From: JAYODW01 sp038116745
GTDB lineage: Bacteria; Pseudomonadota; Gammaproteobacteria; Ga0077536
DNA length: 64,000 nucleotides
Assembly: GCA_038116745.1 (NCBI GenBank)
Contig: JAYODW010000016.1
Coordinates: 1-64,000 of the forward strand
Direction: 5' to 3'
Positions within the stretch are counted from its first letter, which is position 1; every line of letters begins with the position of its first letter. The notes beneath the pieces are model-generated. The model was not told where the DNA came from. It made no database searches and saw only the letters and a program-made list of their open reading frames with translations. Positions 47,695 through 56,531 of this stretch are shown here, piece by piece. Both the position numbers and the translations under genes were made by a program.

Positions 47695-48621
47695 ATGACT
47701 TTGACGCAAAGCACCCGTGACCGCATCGAGCATCTGCTGGCCGAGCATCCGGTAGTGTTGTTCATGAAAGGCTCGCGCATGCAGCCGCAGTGCGGATTTT
47801 CCGCGACCGTTGTCGGGATCCTTGACCGTATGCTTCCGGATTACCACACGGTGGATGTGCTCGCCGATCTGGAGATACGGGAAGGGGTCAAGGTGTACTC
47901 GGAGTGGCCGACGATTCCCCAGCTCTATGTCCGCGGCGAGTTTCTCGGTGGCTGTGACCTGGTGCAGCAGATGTATCGCAGCGGCGATCTGCACACAGAG
48001 CTTGGGGTGACGGCAGATGCCGAGACCGTGCCCGAGGTCCGCATTTCAGATGCGGCCGCGCGGGTCCTGACCGAGGCTATCAGTCAGCATCAGGACGGCG
48101 TCATTCAGCTCGTGATCGGCGCCAACTGGCAGCACGAATTCCGACTGGCCGAGGGCTCTTCTTCGGGTGTCCGCGTGACCGCAAATGGTATCGAGCTGCT
48201 TTTCGACGCTGAGTCTGCAGCGCGGGCGAACGGGCTCAGTATTGACCTCAGCGAGGCGTCGGGAGAGCCGGAATTCATCATTGAGAACCCGAATTCTCCA
48301 CAGGCGGTGCGCCAGATGACGGTGCAGGAACTGAAGCAGAGTCAGGACGCCGGTGACGCTCTCCATCTCTACGATGTGCGTGAGGCGGCGGAGCGCGAGA
48401 TAGCTGTACTGCCCGGTGCGAAGCATCTGACCGAAGAGGTGATCGCCGAGATAGACGCGCTGCCACGCGATGCGTTGCTGGTATTCCACTGCCATTCCGG
48501 AGTGCGCAGCCAGGCAGCGGCGGAGTATTTCGCCCGGCAAGGCTTCAGCAACGTGCGCAACCTGGCCGGCGGTATTGATGCTTGGTCGCGTGAGATTGAC
48601 CCCGAAGTGGCCCGTTACTGA
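47695..48621 (+). CDS. Monothiol glutaredoxin / Cys-less A-type domain / rhodanese fusion
   Basis: Three domains can be seen in 308 residues. First, residues 5-108 form a Grx4-type monothiol glutaredoxin with CGFS at 33-36 and PTIPQLYVRGEFLGGCD. Second, residues 116-200 follow the A-type iron-sulfur carrier pattern (RISDAAARVLTEAI, TANGIELLFDAESA, EFIIENPN) but contain no cysteine, so the usual cluster ligands are absent. Third, residues 207-305 form a rhodanese domain with active-site Cys266 in VFHCHSGVRSQAAAE. It should link Fe-S trafficking and sulfane sulfur in the cytoplasm. The start ATG follows an AGAGGA site. Confidence 0.93.
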   Translation: MTLTQSTRDRIEHLLAEHPVVLFMKGSRMQPQCGFSATVVGILDRMLPDYHTVDVLADLEIREGVKVYSEWPTIPQLYVRGEFLGGCDLVQQMYRSGDLHTELGVTADAETVPEVRISDAAARVLTEAISQHQDGVIQLVIGANWQHEFRLAEGSSSGVRVTANGIELLFDAESAARANGLSIDLSEASGEPEFIIENPNSPQAVRQMTVQELKQSQDAGDALHLYDVREAAEREIAVLPGAKHLTEEVIAEIDALPRDALLVFHCHSGVRSQAAAEYFARQGFSNVRNLAGGIDAWSREIDPEVARY

Positions 48622-48638
48622 CTGACAGGAGACGCTCC

Positions 48639-48845
48639 ATGCAGGGTAAGACGACGACAGTGAACTGGATGCTGCGCACAGCGTGTGCCGCGGCAACGGT
48701 AGGGCTGCTGAGCGCTTGCGCACCGGAGGTGGGCAGCGATGCCTGGTGCGAAAAAATGGAGGACACCCCGAAAGGTGAATGGTCAGCCAACGAGGCGACT
48801 TCGTTTGCCAAGCACTGCGTGCTGGGGATCAAACCTGATAAGTAA
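48639..48845 (+). CDS. DUF3012 small lipoprotein
   Basis: The 68-residue product has a type II signal peptide ending in the lipobox SAC (Cys27), then the highly conserved DUF3012 sequence APEVGSDAWCEKMEDTPKGE and NEATSFAKHC. Two cysteines (in AWCEKM and KHCVLG) could form a disulfide. The family is found in marine and pseudomonad-like gammaproteobacteria. Its function is unknown. It is separated by 17 bases from the upstream glutaredoxin fusion gene. Confidence 0.88.
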   Translation: MQGKTTTVNWMLRTACAAATVGLLSACAPEVGSDAWCEKMEDTPKGEWSANEATSFAKHCVLGIKPDK

Positions 48846-48868
48846 GTGCAGGCCTGCGGCCTCGCACT
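48845..48868. terminator. Hairpin after the DUF3012 gene
   Basis: AGTGCAGGCC and GGCCT(C)GCACT form a 10-bp stem with one bulged base and a TGC loop, starting at the stop codon of the lipoprotein gene. No T tract follows, so it is at best a weak or Rho-assisted terminator separating the oxygenase genes from the upstream genes. Confidence 0.45.
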
Positions 48869-48953
48869 AAAGTCACTCGGGTAGTCTCCGGATCCCGGCT
48901 TTGCGGTATTCCGCCGCGCTCCCGGGGCTCCCCCTGACCATGGATGAAACGTT

Positions 48954-49442
48954 TTGCAGCTGAATTCGCTTCCGGAATCAGAGCTTTTTTACCGCATTCA
49001 GCGGCTGCTGGCTGGTTACTGCCAGTGTATTGATGATGACCGGCTGGAAGAGTGGCCGCAGTTCTTCACTGAGCGCTGCTCTTATCGCATCGTTGCGCAG
49101 GAGAACGCCGCGCGAGGTCTGCCGCTTGCTGCCATGTCCTGCGACTCTCGGGGGATGCTGCATGACCGCGTGGTTTCGCTGCGCAAGGCGAACATCTACG
49201 AGGTGCATACATACCGTCACCTGGTCAGCGCGACGGTGATCACGGAAGTCACCGCTGATTATGCGCGCGCCCGCAGCCACTACGCGGTGTTCCGCACGCG
49301 CACAAATGGGGTCAGCGAGGTGTATTCGGTCGGCAGCTATGACGACCGTATCGTGGCCGAGGGGAGCTCCCTGCTGTTCGCGGAAAAACTGGTGACCTTT
49401 GATACCAATCGCATTGATTCCCTGCTAGCGACGCCATTGTGA
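48954..49442 (+). CDS. Aromatic-ring-hydroxylating dioxygenase, beta (small) subunit
   Basis: The 162-residue product from TTG 48954 has the cone-shaped NTF2-like small-subunit fold of Rieske oxygenases: FYRIQRLLAGYCQCIDDDRLEEWPQFFTERCSYRIVAQEN, RQ-like YRHLVSATVITEVTADYARARSHYAVFRT, and a C-terminal DDRIVAEGSSLLFAEKLVTFDT. Beta subunits are structural and complete an alpha3beta3 enzyme. No ATG in this frame fits, and the ribosome site is weak, so the start is tentative. The alpha subunit gene follows ten bases after its stop. Placing beta before alpha is the less common gene order. Confidence 0.88.
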   Translation: MQLNSLPESELFYRIQRLLAGYCQCIDDDRLEEWPQFFTERCSYRIVAQENAARGLPLAAMSCDSRGMLHDRVVSLRKANIYEVHTYRHLVSATVITEVTADYARARSHYAVFRTRTNGVSEVYSVGSYDDRIVAEGSSLLFAEKLVTFDTNRIDSLLATPL

Positions 49443-49452
49443 GGTTGTGCTG

Positions 49453-50733
49453 ATGAACGATTCCGCGACAGCGTTTAACGATCCGGCACTGTGGAGACAG
49501 CCGGCGCAGGGCTGTGCGGTGCCTTATGCCGCATTTCTTGACCCGGCGGGCTACGCGCTTGAGCAGGAGCGGATCTTCCGCGGCAAGACCTGGAGCTTCA
49601 TCGGGCTTGCCAGCGAAATCCCGGAGAGCGGGGATTTCAAAGCGACCGCCGTGGGCGAGACGCCGGTGATCATGGTGCGCACGCGTCAGGGTGGGATAAA
49701 TGTGCTGCAGAATCGCTGCGCTCACCGCGGTGCCCTGGTCTGTCGTGAGCCGCGCGGTAACGCCTCGCGCCTCACCTGCGTGTATCACCAGTGGACCTAC
49801 GACCTGGAGGGCAGGCTGCGCGGCGTGCCGTTCCGCGAGGGGATCAGCGGACGCGGTGGTATGCCGGAAACCTTCGATATTGCGCAGCACGCCCTGCGGC
49901 CGCTGCGCGTTGAGTCGGTTGCTGACATGGTGTTCGCCACGTTCTCTGACGAGGTGACGCCCTTGCGGGATTATCTCGGTGAGATGGTGGTCGCCAGCAT
50001 CGAGCGCATCTTCAACCGTCCAGTCACGGTGCTTGGAGACCAGCGGCAGTTCATGCACGGCAACTGGAAGCTGTACGCCGAAAACACGCGCGATCCCTAC
50101 CACGCCAGTCTTCTGCATCTGTTCCATAACACCTTCGGCCTGTACCGGTCCTCGCAGCAGGGCGCCTGCCTCATGGACCAACAGCACCGTCACAGCATGC
50201 TGTACACGCGGGCGGGCAGCAGTGATGCCGCAGTGGACGCTGAGGTCTATCGCGACAGCCGCAGCATGGATGCGGGCTACCGCCTGAGCGATCCCTCATT
50301 GCTTGCCGGTCGACCAGAATTTGACGATGGGATCACGCTGGTGATTCTGTCGATCTTTCCCAATGTCGTGGTGCAGCAGATCCAGAACACGCTGGCTGTG
50401 CGGCAGATTGTGACCCACGGGGTTGAGGCCATGGAACTGGTCTGGACCCATTTCGGTTACGCCGATGACGATGCTGACATGCAGGCTATCCGCGACAAGC
50501 AGAGCAACCTCATCGGCCCCGGGGGCCTGATCTCGATGGAGGATGGGGAGGCGGTCGAGATAGTGCAGAAAGCGATCTGCCGCGATCACGAGCAGCGTTC
50601 CTACATTGCAATGGGCGGCGGCAGGGCCGAAGACGCCGAACACCTCGTGACGGAGTCGGCCATTATCGGTTTCTGGCAGACTTATGCGGACTTGATGGGT
50701 ATTTCGTTGTCCGAGGAAACAGCCGCGCCCTGA
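49453..50733 (+). CDS. Rieske aromatic-ring-hydroxylating dioxygenase, alpha subunit
   Basis: I use ATG 49453 instead of GTG 49447, since GAGG at 49441-49444 suits it better. This gives 426 residues. The Rieske 2Fe-2S ligands are Cys89, His91, Cys109 and His112. The mononuclear iron facial triad is in ENTRDPYHASLLH (Asp214 bridging, His217, His222) plus a later Asp. The motif resembles anthranilate and salicylate oxygenase alpha subunits. The substrate is uncertain. No ferredoxin or reductase gene is adjacent, so electrons must come from elsewhere. Its 3' end overlaps the convergent kinase gene by 52 bases. Confidence 0.93.
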   Translation: MNDSATAFNDPALWRQPAQGCAVPYAAFLDPAGYALEQERIFRGKTWSFIGLASEIPESGDFKATAVGETPVIMVRTRQGGINVLQNRCAHRGALVCREPRGNASRLTCVYHQWTYDLEGRLRGVPFREGISGRGGMPETFDIAQHALRPLRVESVADMVFATFSDEVTPLRDYLGEMVVASIERIFNRPVTVLGDQRQFMHGNWKLYAENTRDPYHASLLHLFHNTFGLYRSSQQGACLMDQQHRHSMLYTRAGSSDAAVDAEVYRDSRSMDAGYRLSDPSLLAGRPEFDDGITLVILSIFPNVVVQQIQNTLAVRQIVTHGVEAMELVWTHFGYADDDADMQAIRDKQSNLIGPGGLISMEDGEAVEIVQKAICRDHEQRSYIAMGGGRAEDAEHLVTESAIIGFWQTYADLMGISLSEETAAP

Positions 50734-52127
50734 GGCTGGCGCACTGTCTCCCCCAGCGGCAATACGACGGTAAAACAGCTTCCGGTACCAGGCGTACTTT
50801 CCACCTCAATTTCCCCGCCCATCAACAGCACCAGATTGTGCGAAACGGCGAGGCCGAGTCCCGTGCCGCCGAAGCGGCGTGTCGTCGAGGAGTCAGCCTG
50901 TTTGAATGGCTCGAATATGCTCGACAGCACTTCAGGTGCGATTCCGATTCCCGTGTCCTGAACAACGATCCTTAAGTAATCGTCGTCACTGCTGAGCCGC
51001 ACTGCGACCGAGCCGTTTTCGGTGAACTTGAGTGCGTTTCCGATCAGATTGACCAGTACCTGGCGCAGACGGAGGTCGTCTGTCTCGAGCGTGCCAACGG
51101 CATTATCCAGCTGCATGCTCAGGCTGACTGGCTTGCGGATACCGCCGCGCAGCGTTTCGCAGACAGAACGAACCAGATCCTCGGGGTCTACAGAGGCCCG
51201 GCGCAGTTCCAGGCGGCCGGACTCGATCTTTGCCAGGTCCAGGATCTCGTCAATGAGGGCGATGAGGTGATTGCCCGCAGTAAGAATTTCATGGTTGTAG
51301 CGCTCAACGCGCTCGGCTTCCGTCGTTCTTGCCGCGATCAGCTGCGAGAAGCCGAGGACGGCGTTCATCGGCGTGCGCAGCTCGTGGCTCATCTGTGCAA
51401 GAAACTGGCTTTTGGCCTGATTAGCTGATTCAGCCGTCTCCTTGGCGCTTGCGAGTTCGCGCGTGCGTTCCTGCAGGGTGATGTTATTCGCCTCTGACTC
51501 CCAGAAAAACGCGTTCCAGGTACTCCCTTGACCGACGATGTAGAGCGCAAAGCCGAGGCTGACCGCTACGAGTCCCCAGCCAAGTCCGCTATCGAGCAAC
51601 AAACCTGCTATTGCCAGCGGTGTGAGCAGCAAAGTCACGTAGGCAACCTGAAGGCGATGCCACATGCCGAACGCCGCCAGCGAGCTGCTGGCGGTGCCTG
51701 CGGTGACAGCAAAGATCAGCATGCCTGCCTCTGTGTCGGGATGCAGGTAGAGAAACCACGCGGTATAAACGCCCCAGACGGTCGGCAGCGCCAGCGCAGA
51801 CAGGTAGAAAAATGCGTGTACGCCCGGGCGGTCGCCGAGATCAGCCGCGCGAAACAGAAAGATGGCTATCAGGCGAGCCACGCTCGCGAGCACGGCGAGA
51901 GCGGCGACGAGAGAAAAGCGTTCCGGGGCCTGATTGATGTCGCCGTCCAGCATCGCGCAGACAATTGTTGCGGGCAGCAGCAGAATGATCCCGGTCACGG
52001 CGCGCCTGGCCAATTCCCGCTGTGTGCGCCGACGCAGCCCAGCGACGTCCTCTGCTGAAAAAGAGAGCTCGTGGCGGGCGAGGTAGCGATCCAGATCGTC
52101 GAACCTGAACATCAGCGCACCTCGCAA
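50682..52127 (-). CDS. Membrane sensor histidine kinase
   Basis: The 481-residue protein begins with an N-terminal helical stretch and about six membrane segments (roughly 43-62, 73-92, 103-128, 134-153, 160-180, 182-200). A coiled-coil linker (TLQERTRELASAKETAESANQ) follows. The HisKA domain has His248 in FLAQMSHELRTPMNAVLG. The HATPase domain has N box VNLIGNALKFT, G1 VQDTGIGIAP, F box FEPFKQAD and G2 GGTGLGLAVS. There is no receiver domain and no adjacent response regulator. It lies 73 bases after aceF on the same strand, and the start could also be five codons later. Confidence 0.92.
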   Translation of the reverse strand: MRGALMFRFDDLDRYLARHELSFSAEDVAGLRRRTQRELARRAVTGIILLLPATIVCAMLDGDINQAPERFSLVAALAVLASVARLIAIFLFRAADLGDRPGVHAFFYLSALALPTVWGVYTAWFLYLHPDTEAGMLIFAVTAGTASSSLAAFGMWHRLQVAYVTLLLTPLAIAGLLLDSGLGWGLVAVSLGFALYIVGQGSTWNAFFWESEANNITLQERTRELASAKETAESANQAKSQFLAQMSHELRTPMNAVLGFSQLIAARTTEAERVERYNHEILTAGNHLIALIDEILDLAKIESGRLELRRASVDPEDLVRSVCETLRGGIRKPVSLSMQLDNAVGTLETDDLRLRQVLVNLIGNALKFTENGSVAVRLSSDDDYLRIVVQDTGIGIAPEVLSSIFEPFKQADSSTTRRFGGTGLGLAVSHNLVLLMGGEIEVESTPGTGSCFTVVLPLGETVRQPQGAAVSSDNEIPIKSA

Positions 52128-52200
52128 TACCGGAGCAGAATGATCCTCAACGCGTCGCTGATTTTGTGGTGGGACATGCGTGTCATACCTGCGCCGAAGC

Positions 52201-53799
52201 CTAAAGCAGGATGTGGCGGATATCTCCCAGCACCGTGGTCAGAAAGTTCGTAAAGCGGGCGGCCGCTACGCCATCGATGACCCGGTGATCGTAAGAGAGG
52301 GTGAAGGGCAGCATGAGCCGTGGTTCAAATTCCTCGCCGTTCCAGCGCGGCTTCATCTGCGCGGGCGATATGCCAAGGATCGCGACTTCGGGCAGGTTGA
52401 TAATGGGCGTGAAAGCCGTTCCGCCGACGCCGCCCAGGCTGGAAATGGTGAAACAGGCGCCCTGCATTTCGGCCGGCGTGATTTTGCGCTCGCGTGCCTT
52501 CGCCGTCAGCTCGCGGAGTTCGAGCGCCAGCTCGTAGAGTCCTTTCTTGTCGACATCCCTGATGACGGGAACGATGAGCCCGTGGTCAGTATTGACCGCG
52601 ACCCCGATGTGAAAGTACAGCTTGTGGATCAACGCCTCGCCGTCCGCTGACAGCGAAGCGTTGAAGTCCGGAAACTTGCGCAGCGCAACCAGCACCGCCT
52701 TGATCAGGAAAGCAACCAGGGTGAGCTTGGTCCCTTTCTGCTCTGCTTCGTCGGCCTTCGAAATCCTGAAGGCTTCCAGCTCGGTGATGTCAGCTTCATC
52801 CATCTGGAAAACGTGGGGTGCGGTGACCCAGCTGCGATGCAGGTTCTGGCCGGTCAACCGGCGGACCTTGGTCAGCGGCGTGAGCTGCGTTTCGCCGAAT
52901 TTCGAGAAGTCGATCACCGGCATGGCCGGCGCCGCGTTTGTCGGGGTGGCAGCCTGACCGCGTGTGCCGCGCATAACCTCTTTCACGTGCGCCTGCACGT
53001 CGTTTTTCAGGATGCGGTTCTTCGGGCCCGTTCCCCACACGAGGGTTATGTCGACGCCGAGTTCCCGTGCAAAGCGTCGTACCGAGGGGCTGGCGTGCGC
53101 CTTGGTCGAGGACTGCCGGCCGGCCGGCGCCGGGTCCGGTTCGACCGGCGGAGCTGCGGGCGCGGCTTGCGCGGTTTGGAGAGGTATTGTGGTTGTGCTG
53201 GTTGCTGAAGCCGAGGACGTCTCGCCCGCTGCGGCCAGCGTAAGAGTGAGGATCAGATCGCCAGCTGAGACCCGGTCCCCGGTGTGGACGGAGATCTCTC
53301 CGATCACTCCGCCGGTCGGCGCCGGCACGTCCATGGTCGCTTTTTCGCTCTCCAGGGTGATCAGCGGATCGTCCGTCTCGATCCGGCTGCCCGGCCTGAC
53401 GAGCACATCGATGACGTCGACCAGTTCGAAATCGCCGATGTCGGGTACGCGGATCTCGAGCGACTTCGGCTCGGCGGTGGAGGCGGATATTGCTGTCGCC
53501 GTAGTCTCCTGAGCTGGGGCCAACGCTGGTTCGGACGCGGAGACCGGTGCCGTGGCGGCGTCTTCGGGAGCCAGGGTCAGGATCAGGGCCTGTTCGCCCA
53601 CCTGGTCGCCGACCTTGACCTGAATCGAGACCACCTGCCCGGCACTGGGCGAAGGCACGTCCATGGTCGCTTTCTCGCTTTCCAGCGTGATCAGGGGATC
53701 CTCCGGCGCAACCCTGTCTCCTGGCTTGACCAGCACGTCGATCACGTCGACGGCCTCGAAGTCACCGATATCCGGCACGCGTATTTCGATTTCAGCCAT
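52201..53799 (-). CDS. aceF: Pyruvate dehydrogenase E2, dihydrolipoyl acetyltransferase
   Basis: E2 is the core of the pyruvate dehydrogenase complex. ATG 53799 begins MAEIEIRVPDIG; the frame is open further upstream through aceE but without homology. The 532 residues contain two lipoyl domains with lysines at 43 and 153, each in ESEKATMDVP, separated by Ala/Pro-rich linkers. A peripheral-subunit-binding domain (SPSVRRFARELGVDITLVWGTG) follows, then the catalytic domain ending with SYDHRVIDGVAAARFTNFL (catalytic His/Asp). It lies 14 bases after aceE. E. coli has three lipoyl domains; two is common elsewhere. Confidence 0.97.
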   Translation of the reverse strand: MAEIEIRVPDIGDFEAVDVIDVLVKPGDRVAPEDPLITLESEKATMDVPSPSAGQVVSIQVKVGDQVGEQALILTLAPEDAATAPVSASEPALAPAQETTATAISASTAEPKSLEIRVPDIGDFELVDVIDVLVRPGSRIETDDPLITLESEKATMDVPAPTGGVIGEISVHTGDRVSAGDLILTLTLAAAGETSSASATSTTTIPLQTAQAAPAAPPVEPDPAPAGRQSSTKAHASPSVRRFARELGVDITLVWGTGPKNRILKNDVQAHVKEVMRGTRGQAATPTNAAPAMPVIDFSKFGETQLTPLTKVRRLTGQNLHRSWVTAPHVFQMDEADITELEAFRISKADEAEQKGTKLTLVAFLIKAVLVALRKFPDFNASLSADGEALIHKLYFHIGVAVNTDHGLIVPVIRDVDKKGLYELALELRELTAKARERKITPAEMQGACFTISSLGGVGGTAFTPIINLPEVAILGISPAQMKPRWNGEEFEPRLMLPFTLSYDHRVIDGVAAARFTNFLTTVLGDIRHILL

Positions 53800-53813
53800 G
53801 CTGCGGTCCGCCT

Positions 53814-56474
53814 TCAGCCGAACATCGGATTGGGTTTTTCGGGATCGATGCCATAGCGTTCGATGGCGTCGGCCACGGTCTGTGGCGGGATATCCCCGGC
53901 ATCGGCAAGCGCTTTGAGCGCGGCGATCACGACGTAATGACGATTGACCTCGAAGTACTCGCGCAGCTTGCGGCGTGAGTCGGAGCGACCGAAACCATCG
54001 GTGCCGAGCGTGCGGTAGCTCATTGGCACGTACTCGCGGATCTGGCCCGGGTAGGCGCGCACGTAATCGGTCGCAGCGATGCAGGGACCGCGGTGTGCCT
54101 GCAGCGTTTGCGTGACGAAGCTTGAGCGCGGCGCTTCGAGCGGATGCAGCATGTTCCAGCGTGAGCACTCAAGGCCGTCGCGCCGCAGTTCGTTGAAGCT
54201 CGTCACGCTCCACACGTTGGCCGCAACGCCGAAGTCTTCTGCCATCAGCTCGGCGGCTGCTATCACTTCGCGCAGGATGGCGCCGCTGCCAAGCAGCTGT
54301 ACCCGGGCGTCCGTGTTGGGGCGCAGCAGATACATCCCGCGTACGATGTCTTCTTCCACACCTTCCGGCATCGCCGGATGGGCGTAGTTTTCGTTCATTA
54401 CCGTCAGGTAGTAGAAGACGTTCTCCTGGTGTTCGAACATCCGCTGCAGGCCGCGGTGCATGATCACCGCGAGCTCATAGCCGAAAGCCGGGTCGTAGCT
54501 GACGCAGTTGGGGATGGTGGACGCGAGGATATGGCTGTGGCCGTCCTGGTGCTGCAGACCTTCACCCGCGAGGGTCGTGCGCCCTGCGGTTCCGCCGATC
54601 AGAAACCCCCGGGCCTGCATATCGCCGGCGGCCCAGGCCAGGTCGCCAATGCGCTGAAAGCCGAACATGGAGTAAAACACGTAGAACGGGATCATCTGCA
54701 GGTTGTGGCTTGAATAGGCGGTCGCCGCCGCAATCCATGAACACATGGCGCCGGCTTCGTTGATGCCTTCTTCCAGGATCTGACCCTTGAGGTCCTCGCG
54801 GTAGTACATCAGCTCGTCGTGGTCGACCGGTTCATAGAGCTGGCCTACCGCAGAATAGATCCCCAGCTGACGGAAAAGTCCTTCCATGCCGAAAGTACGG
54901 GCCTCGTCCGGCACGATGGGCACTATCCTCGAGCCTATCGCCTTGTCCCGCAGCAGGGCGGACAGCAGCCGCACGAAGGCCATCGTGGTCGAAATCTCGC
55001 GCTCCCCGGTGCCGGCAAGCACGCTGTCGAAAGTCGACAGAGGCGGGATATCGAGCGGTTCGGAGCGCTGCCGACGCTGCGGCAGAAAGCCGCCCAGCGC
55101 GGCGGTGCGCTCGCGCAGGTACTGCATTTCGGGGCTGTCTTCCGGCGGGCGGTAAAACGGGGTCTCTGCCAGGTCGGCGTCCGACACCGGGATATTGAAG
55201 CGGTCACGGAACGCCTTCAGCGAATCCTCACCCATCTTTTTCTGTTGATGGGTGATGTTCTTGCCTTCGCCGGCCTCGCCCATGCCGTAGCCCTTGACCG
55301 TCTTGCACAGGATCACCGTCGGCTGACCTGTGTGCGCGACGGCGTCGGCGTAGGCGGCGAAGACCTTATGCGGATCATGTCCGCCACGGTTGAGGCGCCA
55401 GATATCGTCGTCGCTCATATTGGCCACCATGGCCTTGAGCTCAGGATAGCGGCCGAAGAAGTGCTCGCGCACGAAGGCGCCGTTGCGCGCTTTGTAGGCC
55501 TGGTACTCGCCGTCGACGGCTTCTTCCATGCGCTGCAGCAGCAGACCCTTCTGATCGCGGGCCAGCAGTGGGTCCCAGGCTGAGCCCCAGATAACCTTGA
55601 TCACGTTCCAGCCCGCGCCGCGGAAGTCGGATTCGAGCTCCTGCACGATTTTGCCGTTGCCGCGCACTGGACCATCGAGGCGCTGCAGGTTGCAGTTGAT
55701 CACAAACACGAGGTTGTCGAGCTTTTCACGTGACGCCAGTGCGGCGGCGCCGAACGCCTCGGGCTCGTCCATCTCGCCGTCGCCCATGAAGGCCCACACT
55801 TTGCGGTTATGGGTGTCGACCAGGCCGCGGTTCTCTAGGTAGCGCATGAAGCGCGCCTGGTAGATGGCCATGATCGGGCCGAGGCCCATGGAGACGGTCG
55901 GAAACTGCCAGAACCCGGGCATCAGCCAGGGGTGGGGGTAGGACGACAGGCCGTCGCCATCGACCTCCTGGCGGAAGCGGTTGAGCTGCTCCTCGCTCAA
56001 CAGTCCAAGCAGGAAGGCGCGCGCATAGATCCCGGGTGCCGAGTGCCCCTGGAAAAACACCAGGTCCCCGCCGTGGTTTTCGCTCGGTGCATGCCAGAAG
56101 TGGTTGTAGCCGATCTCGTACAGCGTGGCGGCGCTCGCATAGCTCGCGATGTGTCCGCCAAGCTCGCTGTTTCTCCGGTTTGCCTTGACCACCATGGCCA
56201 TGGCGTTCCAGCGGTTGATGGAGCGGATCCGCCACTCCAGCGCAGGATCCCCGGGTGTGTAGGTTTCCCGCTGCGGCGGGATGGTGTTGAGGTAGGCGGT
56301 GCGTGCGGAATAGGGCAGATTCACGCCAGCGCGGCGCGCTTCATCGATCAGACGTTCGAGCAGATAGTGGCTGCGCTCGACGCCTTCGACCTCGATGACG
56401 GCGTCGAGGGCATCGAGCCATTCCTGGGTTTCTATCGGGTCCGGGTCTACCGAGCCCGTCTTGGGATCGCTCAT
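53814..56474 (-). CDS. aceE: Pyruvate dehydrogenase E1 (homodimeric type)
   Basis: E1 decarboxylates pyruvate with thiamine diphosphate and passes the acetyl group to E2 lipoyl arms. The 886-residue product is of the AceE type. The family N-terminus is QEWLDALDAVIEVEGVERSHYLLERLIDEAR. It has HFWHAPSENHGGDLVFFQGH with catalytic-loop histidines, and the thiamine motif FMGDGEMDEPE followed by NCNLQRLDGPVRGN. The C-terminal region has ATDYVRAYPGQIREYVP and TDGFGRSDSRRKLREYFEV. It starts 57 bases after a lipoprotein gene and is followed closely by aceF, but not by lpdA. Confidence 0.98.
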   Translation of the reverse strand: MSDPKTGSVDPDPIETQEWLDALDAVIEVEGVERSHYLLERLIDEARRAGVNLPYSARTAYLNTIPPQRETYTPGDPALEWRIRSINRWNAMAMVVKANRRNSELGGHIASYASAATLYEIGYNHFWHAPSENHGGDLVFFQGHSAPGIYARAFLLGLLSEEQLNRFRQEVDGDGLSSYPHPWLMPGFWQFPTVSMGLGPIMAIYQARFMRYLENRGLVDTHNRKVWAFMGDGEMDEPEAFGAAALASREKLDNLVFVINCNLQRLDGPVRGNGKIVQELESDFRGAGWNVIKVIWGSAWDPLLARDQKGLLLQRMEEAVDGEYQAYKARNGAFVREHFFGRYPELKAMVANMSDDDIWRLNRGGHDPHKVFAAYADAVAHTGQPTVILCKTVKGYGMGEAGEGKNITHQQKKMGEDSLKAFRDRFNIPVSDADLAETPFYRPPEDSPEMQYLRERTAALGGFLPQRRQRSEPLDIPPLSTFDSVLAGTGEREISTTMAFVRLLSALLRDKAIGSRIVPIVPDEARTFGMEGLFRQLGIYSAVGQLYEPVDHDELMYYREDLKGQILEEGINEAGAMCSWIAAATAYSSHNLQMIPFYVFYSMFGFQRIGDLAWAAGDMQARGFLIGGTAGRTTLAGEGLQHQDGHSHILASTIPNCVSYDPAFGYELAVIMHRGLQRMFEHQENVFYYLTVMNENYAHPAMPEGVEEDIVRGMYLLRPNTDARVQLLGSGAILREVIAAAELMAEDFGVAANVWSVTSFNELRRDGLECSRWNMLHPLEAPRSSFVTQTLQAHRGPCIAATDYVRAYPGQIREYVPMSYRTLGTDGFGRSDSRRKLREYFEVNRHYVVIAALKALADAGDIPPQTVADAIERYGIDPEKPNPMFG

Positions 56475-56531
56475 GTCATCCTGGTCCTGCTCTGGAGTGA
56501 AAGGCGCGTCGCGTGTTCGCAGTACTGCGCC

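Noticed and set aside
53800..54168. 118-residue or longer N-terminal extension of aceF
   Set aside because: The extension is the codon-bias shadow of aceE; the lipoyl domain starts at ATG 53799.
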